Under the pieces are notes generated by a model. It was not told where the DNA came from and made no database searches. It was given only the letters and a program-made list of their open reading frames with translations. This document shows, one piece after another, positions 31,750 to 36,713 of a DNA stretch of 36,713 bases. Each line of letters starts with the position of its first letter. Position 1 is the first letter of the stretch. The stretch is from Byssothecium circinans (lineage: Eukaryota > Ascomycota > Dothideomycetes > Pleosporales > Massarinaceae): contig ML977049.1 in NCBI GenBank assembly GCA_010015675.1, positions 57,116 through 93,828 of the forward strand, given 5' to 3'. A program made the translations under genes and the position numbers.

Positions 31750-32442
31750 AGACTCGGGTAGACGTACCCTAAGCGATGCTGCTAAAGTAAGTGGTTGCAA
31801 TGGGCCAAACGCCGCCCACGTTTTCATCGCTCGTTCGTCGGCTAACGAAGGCTTTAGAAGTACACAATCGCCAGCGTAGAGGCGGCAGACGCAGGATTGG
31901 TTCATGACTTCGAGGACGAGTTTACACCAGTCGATCCGGACGTTATCTTTTGAGCATCTCTTGCCATGTTCCGAGCTAAGAGCTTGGGCTTGGAGTAACA
32001 AGGTCCGTGCGCCCGGCCAGTGAATGCCCAGGTGAGCAGGTGGATAAGCACGCCTAGGACTTGGCAGTTCCACGCCAAGCAGTTCCAAAGTATGCAAAGC
32101 TTCGAACAGCCGTTTGAATCCTCTCGGCACACCCTTGGCGCTGATTTGCACGTCCGCACTGGATCGAATTGCGGCCTGCGCACGCTCAATGCCTGATTAC
32201 TACCAGATCCCCGGGGTCTGGACTTTGGAGATATGTTGGAGGGGAGGCGATAACTGGTCAAAATAGGAATCTGTGCATCCTTCCAATCCTTCTAGCCCGG
32301 TCCCAAGGTCGGGTACAATGTGCGATAATGATAATGCCTGGGGAATATAAATATCAAGTCAAAACCTGCGCGCCTCTTGACATGCTTCTTTACGCGCTTC
32401 TGTACTCCCGCCGTCGTCGTTTGACCTTAAAAGACACCCACC
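31750..32442. other. Intergenic interval upstream of peptide transporter
   Basis: A minus-strand frame (32151-31651, 166 codons) includes GFKRLFEALHTLELLGVELP but overlaps the end of the preceding gene and has no splice or start support, so it is not called. The right part is the promoter of the peptide transporter. Confidence 0.4.
32346..32353 (+). promoter_or_regulatory. TATA-like box, peptide transporter
   Basis: TATAAATA about 90 bp before the ATG at 32443; the start context CCCACCATGG is near ideal. The only promoter element recognised here. Confidence 0.45.
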
Positions 32443-34464
32443 ATGGCCGCCATTACCACCACCAGGGCGAGTCTTGAAGTCACGAAGGGTGCTTCGCTTG
32501 TTGAGCCTATTCCTGTGGCGAGCACACCCAGTGTGTCCTCCATCGATGAGGGGGGCGAGCTGTTGCCTGGCCCTTTCCCGACGGAAGAAGAGTGGGCGAC
32601 CCTCCCTCGTGTGGCCGGCGCAATCCCCTGGCAGGCGTGGACGGTAGCTTTTGTAGAGTTTGCTGAGAGGTTCTCGTACTATGGCACGAGCGCAGTCTTT
32701 GTCAACTTCATCCAAAAGGACTTGCCACGGGGCTCGACTACCGGCGCTGGTTTCCTCAAGAAGCCCGGTTCTGGAGCTTTGGGCTATGGCCAGCGCGCCT
32801 CGACTGGAATGACGCAGTGTACGTCCCGACTTAAACGAGCTACGCAAATGCGCACACTAACGCAGTGGCAGTTAACCAGTTTTGGTCATATTTCACACCG
32901 CTTTTCGGAGCCTACTTGGCTGATCAATACTGGGGACGCTATCTCACCATTCAGTACGCCAATATCATCGCCATAGTCGGTCACATCATCCTTATCATGT
33001 CCGCTATTCCTCCCGTTATCGTACACCCGAGTGCAGCTCTCGGCATTTTCACTGTAGGCCTGGTGATCATGGGCGTTGGAACTGGATGCTTCAAATCGAA
33101 TATCTCCCCGCTCATCGCCGAACAATACAAGGACACAAAGGCTTATGTGCGCGTCAACAAGAGCGGAAAGAAGGAAATTGTCGACCCCGCGTTCACCACG
33201 GCGCGTATCTACATCTACTTTTACATGCTGATCAACTGTGGGTCGCTCACTGGGTCTCTTGCCATGGTTTATAGCGAACATTTTGTTGGCTTCTGGCTGA
33301 GTTTCACACTACCTACAATCTGCTACCTCATCTGTCCGGGCGTCTTGTTATACTTCAAGAAGCAATACAAGCTCTCTCCACCTACGGGATCTGTCATGGG
33401 CAAGGCGTACAAGCTCGTCCGTCTTGCTTCTAAACGCAGCAAGTCTTGGAACCCCAAGAAAGACCCTGAATTCTGGGAGCGCGTCAAGCCTTCAGCGATC
33501 CGCGCAAGTGGAGAGACTATCCCTGAGTGGATGAACTTCGATGACGAATGGGTCGATGAGGTGAAACGTGGAATTCTTGCCTGCAAGGTCTTCGTCTGGT
33601 ACCCGCTTTACTTCCTCGCCTGTACGTATCTCCATCCGGAATGTATACCGAGCGTAATACTGACTTCACGCAGATAACCAAATGATGAACAACCTTGTCT
33701 CCCAAGCCGGCACCATGAAACTCGGCAGCACGCCCAACGACATCGTCGCCAAGCTAAATCCAATCTTCATCATTATCGTGGTTCCGATCATGGACTGGAT
33801 CATCTACCCTGCGCTGCGAAAGGCGGGCATCAGGTTCACGCCCATCAAGAAGATCACGACGGGTTTCGTCATGAGTTCGCTTGCCATGGTCAGCGCGACG
33901 GTCATCCAGCACTACATTTACAAAATGAGTCCTTGTGGAAGCAACATCAATGCTTTGACCAAGGCGAAGAAGGATTGTACGGCGAACATTTCGGTTTGGG
34001 TCCAAGTCTTCCCTTACGGGTTGGTTGGAATGTCTGAAGTTTTGGCCTCGATTACCAAGCTTGAGTGAGTTTTCCCTCACCCCCTTCACCTTATCCCTCA
34101 GCGCCCAGCTAACATCCATCCCTCCAGATACGCATACACTAAAGCACCCAAGAACATGCGCTCCACCGTCCAAGCCATCGCTCTCTTCACATCCGCAGTC
34201 TCCTCGGCACTCGGCCAAGCTCTCGTCGGTCTCTCCGACGACCCGCTGCTTGTCTGGAACTACGGCTCCGTTGCCGTGGTCGCCATGATCGGCGCTATTG
34301 GTTTCCATTTGACTTTCCGTAAGGCGGACGCTGCGGAAGATGCGCTGAATAATCTCAAAGAGTCAAAGTTCATTGGTAGGAAGACGGGTGATGAGGAGGT
34401 GGTTTCTGAGAAGACTGTTGGTGTGCCGGAGAAGGTGGTGGGTGAGAAGGAGGTTAAGAACTAG
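32443..34464 (+). CDS. PTR2: POT/PTR2-family peptide transporter, four exons
   Basis: Exons 32443-32818, 32866-33621, 33674-34064 and 34128-34464; introns of 47, 52 and 63 nt, all GT-AG and phase-consistent, give 619 residues. The signature FAERFSYYG (73-81) of proton-coupled oligopeptide transporters follows an acidic cytoplasmic N-terminus. Other family blocks are VIMGVGTGCFKSNISPLIAE and FYMLINCGSLTGSLAM, and later VPIMDWIIYPALRKAG and VFPYGLVGMSEVLASI. About twelve membrane spans can be read. Members import di- and tripeptides with protons across the plasma membrane. The insertion between spans 6 and 7 (DPEFWERVKPSAIR to WVDEVKRG) is usual for fungal members. The C-terminal tail is lysine/glutamate-rich. 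No lesion is seen. The yeast name is used for the family; orthology is not proved. Confidence 0.9.
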
Positions 34465-34806
34465 ATGGGGGTTTACTAAGGAAGGAGACGTGACCGTAAT
34501 GATGTGATGTTGATGTGTGGAGTATGATGTTTGTAATAAATTATACCACAGATATCCTAAGGCTAGAAGGCCGTGATGGAGCAAAATTATTATTCGAGTT
34601 TTACTTGCAGTGCCCACTATACCCGAAATATTCAATTCTGCATATCCCTTGTTACTAAAATCTTCGGTGTGAAGTCCAACTCGTAAATGCTTTTCGGCTT
34701 ATAATGCGTATGGACTAAGTATGCAAGAACCGGTTGGGGCATCGAAACAACCTCAATGATAGGGACCCATTACTGGAGTCACATGTTCTCACAGTCCGCG
34801 TGTCCT
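34465..34806. other. 3' flank of peptide transporter
   Basis: Short 3' flank of normal base composition (AATAAATT near 34536 could serve as a polyadenylation signal). Then the composition shifts sharply to AT. Confidence 0.4.
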
Positions 34807-35218
34807 ATATTAGGTAGTAAAATAGGGGCTTTTTAGAGTCTAAAACTTTACGCGCTACATCTCTAGCTACTATAAGCTGCGTAAATAACTAAGCTTCTAT
34901 AAAAAGGATTTTTTAGTCTTAATGCCTTCTACTATATATTACCTAATACCCTCCCCTATACTATAGACGTTCCCTTGTGCTATAGCTATAGCTTACCTCT
35001 TATACCTAGTATAGATTAGTTCCTTACTAGGAAGTAGAAAAAGACCTATAGTAGCTACTATATAAATACTACTTAAAAGTTAAAATATAGGGCTAATATA
35101 CTAGTATATACTATAGTTAACTAATATTACTTATAAAGTATTAAGTAAGTTTACTCTTTAATACTAGCCTTTTATCTACTATTCTCTATACTCCTATGCT
35201 GGTTTAACGTTAACCTAT

Positions 35219-35678
35219 TGTTACCGAGAGGTATACTTGCCGGATCCTAATCCATGTTAGGAGAGGTTGGTTAGTGTAAGGTGTATACGTTAGGTAGTAG
35301 GCTTTAGTAATTTAAGAGTTAAACGTGCAAAGCAACTAATTCTATAACAAACTATAGAATAACTAAGTAATAATCTAGGTAAGAGATAAACTAATAAGAG
35401 TTAATTACAAAGAACTAGAATTTAAAAGATAAAGGAAACTCTTTTAGTCTTTATACTACTTACTCTATTCCTCTAATAAGTCCTTAATCCCGCCTAGAGC
35501 CTTTGCTTCTTTAGTTCCTAAGATCTCTTCTTAATCCTAGGATCTATAGGATCTTTAGGTTTTAGTAGAATTATAATTACGTAACTAACGCCCTAACCCT
35601 GCCTAGCGCCCTACTATCTAATACTCTTCTTAAGCGTATTATTTCTATGTGGCTGCGCTTATCTACTATCTTGTAACA
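35219..35678 (-). repeat. LTR-like segment, 460 bp, next to a polypurine tract
   Basis: Starts TGTTAC and ends GTAACA, the inverted TG...CA ends of a long terminal repeat. On the minus strand a run AAAAAGGGGGATAA (plus 35679-35692) lies directly before it, which looks like the polypurine tract before a 3' LTR. That would put the internal part of a minus-strand retrotransposon to the right, in the RIP-decayed sequence. The 5 bp on the two sides do not match, as expected when the internal part still lies to the right. Only one LTR is in the window. Confidence 0.45.
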
Positions 35679-35829
35679 TTATCCCCCTTTTTAAGGTTAT
35701 CGTCTTAATATCCTAAAAGGTGTGTCTGCTATACCGCTTCCTTTTATAGCTAGTATATAAGTCATGCATGTCCTTAGTTACTTATAGTGTTATAGCCTTT
35801 TTTAAATTTTTATTAACTTTTCTTTAACT

Positions 35830-36300
35830 ATGCCTAAGGTTTTATCTAAGTTGTTAACTACTCGTCGTTGCTATTGTGTTAACTAAATCCATTCTTAAAG
35901 GCTAGAGATAACACCTAGTTATAAGTATTATTAAAAGCGTAGGCTTTATTATTTTATTAATACGGCTATAGGTTAATATGCTACTTGTATTTAGGTTTAT
36001 GCTAAGTATAGTCTATTCGTTCCTAAAGAGGAGTAGGAGAAAGTGTAGATAAAGAAAAAAAAAAAGTAAATTACGCTTCTTTGCTTTAAGGTAAAGGCTG
36101 CGCGGCTCTAGGCTAAGTTCGCTTAACTTTGCATAGAGCTAGCTAAGTTAAAAGCCTTTAAGCGCTCCTTCGCGAACTAGGATTATTATATCCTAGCTAT
36201 AATAGATACTACTTAAGAAGTAAAGACTTTAAAGAGTATAGAGATTACTATCTTAGCCAAACTACTACTATCTAAACTATCGTTAACTAATTTAGGCTAG
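35830..36300 (+). pseudogene. RIP-decayed plus-strand open frame, coiled-coil-like
   Basis: From ATG 35830 (MPKVLSKLLTTRRCYC) a plus-strand frame keeps a protein-like pattern broken by repeated TAG and TAA codons, for example FKVKAARL then AKFA then LCIELAKLKAFKRSFAN. Putting Q at most stops restores a heptad-like coiled coil, as expected if CAG/CAA codons became TAG/TAA. The family is not certain; it may be a transposon-associated zinc-cluster or coiled-coil protein. The strand conflicts with the minus orientation proposed for the LTR, so two nested elements are possible. Confidence 0.3.
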
Positions 36301-36640
36301 TTACAGGCTAATCTTTCTTTAATCTCTTTTAATCCTTTTTTATTTTTTAACTTTTTTACTTTTTTAGCGAACATAGAATTAATGCTTTTAGATACTGCTA
36401 GTAGTAGTTCTTTACTAATCTCTTGTAGTCTATAAAATTTTATAATAATTCCTAAGTATTTTAGCTATCTTGCTAGTTTTTCTATTTAACTAAGTACTTC
36501 TACTAACGCTTAATTTTCTATAGGTCCTTGATTTCCTCGACCTCGTAATCTTTATCCTTAAGCTCGACTCGTGTCTTAATTTCGGCGTCTAGTAGCGCTA
36601 GTTTAAGGAGTAATTTATAAAAAATAAACTATATATATAA

Positions 36641-36713
36641 CGTAAAGCACCACCGAACCGCCCACACCACTGAACCGCTCAAAAGCTTGGCAAGGAAAAT
36701 CAAATATTCAACC
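36641..36713. other. Right edge, base composition returns to normal
   Basis: After 36640 the sequence becomes CA/CC-rich (CACCACCGAACCGCC, then CACCACTGAACCGCT, a near repeat at 16 bp spacing). This marks the edge of the AT-rich block; no gene can be called in 70 bp. Confidence 0.35.

Larger units (their letters stand above)
34807..36640. repeat. AT-rich block with RIP-like degradation
   Basis: About 1.8 kb very rich in TA, TAG, CTA and TTA, with stops in all frames and abrupt edges near 34807 and 36640. TpA excess and CpA depletion on both strands is the classic product of repeat-induced point mutation, and such blocks usually hold dead transposons. It includes an LTR-like segment and a decayed open frame, listed separately. 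The indices were judged by eye and not computed. Confidence 0.75.

Noticed and set aside
31651..32151. Minus-strand frame of 166 codons
   Set aside because: Overlaps the end of the upstream gene, no splice or start support, only a weak leucine-rich look.
1..36713. CRISPR arrays, rRNA or tRNA genes
   Set aside because: Nothing with the repeat-spacer pattern or with tRNA A/B boxes and clover-leaf was seen; a eukaryotic nuclear region is not expected to have CRISPR.

Overview
The window is nuclear DNA of a filamentous ascomycete (Pezizomycotina; a Dothideomycete is my best guess, by inference only). The evidence is short GT-AG introns of 46-80 nt with CTRAY-type branch points, monocistronic genes on both strands, Fot1/pogo DNA transposons, fungus-specific protein families, and an AT-rich block that looks processed by repeat-induced point mutation (RIP). 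It is an accessory, decaying region: six genes look intact or nearly so and they sit among many broken ones.

Layout. 1-499: the 5' end of a pogo-like element on the minus strand, running off the window. 807-2470: P450 pseudogene. 2471-5451: gene-poor. 5452-7430: secreted SnoaL-like protein and a mitochondrial HTD2-type dehydratase. 7571-8962: an unrecognised minus-strand frame and a PQ-loop gene remnant. 10686-12707: broken CorA-like transporter gene (minus). 13985-16094 and 18047-20878: two divergently transcribed, architecturally related protein-kinase genes. 21183-22208: an LPGEVRNRIY-type gene with one amber codon. 22757-24597: PL4 rhamnogalacturonan lyase. 25736-27012 and about 27440-27790: an N-terminally truncated P450 and a shredded diterpene-cyclase fragment, bracketed by two copies of a small two-exon gene. 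28294-30408: a complete 2.1-kb pogo/Fot1-type transposon with perfect 40-bp inverted repeats and TA target duplication. 30558-31749: a second LPREVRD-type gene. 32443-34464: an intact POT-family peptide transporter. 34807-36640: AT-rich RIP block with an LTR-like segment.

How the parts relate. Catabolic or transport genes (lyase, peptide transporter, HTD2) are intact. The two P450s and the terpene-cyclase scrap look like the remains of a terpenoid gene cluster. The striking overall pattern is that six separate reading frames are each interrupted by in-frame TAG codons with the frame open on both sides; most fit CAG to TAG or TGG to TAG changes (CpA to TpA on one strand), the RIP signature, although readthrough cannot be excluded from sequence alone.

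All intron positions were deduced by eye from splice signals, phase and protein continuity. Family names rest on motif recognition without a database search.
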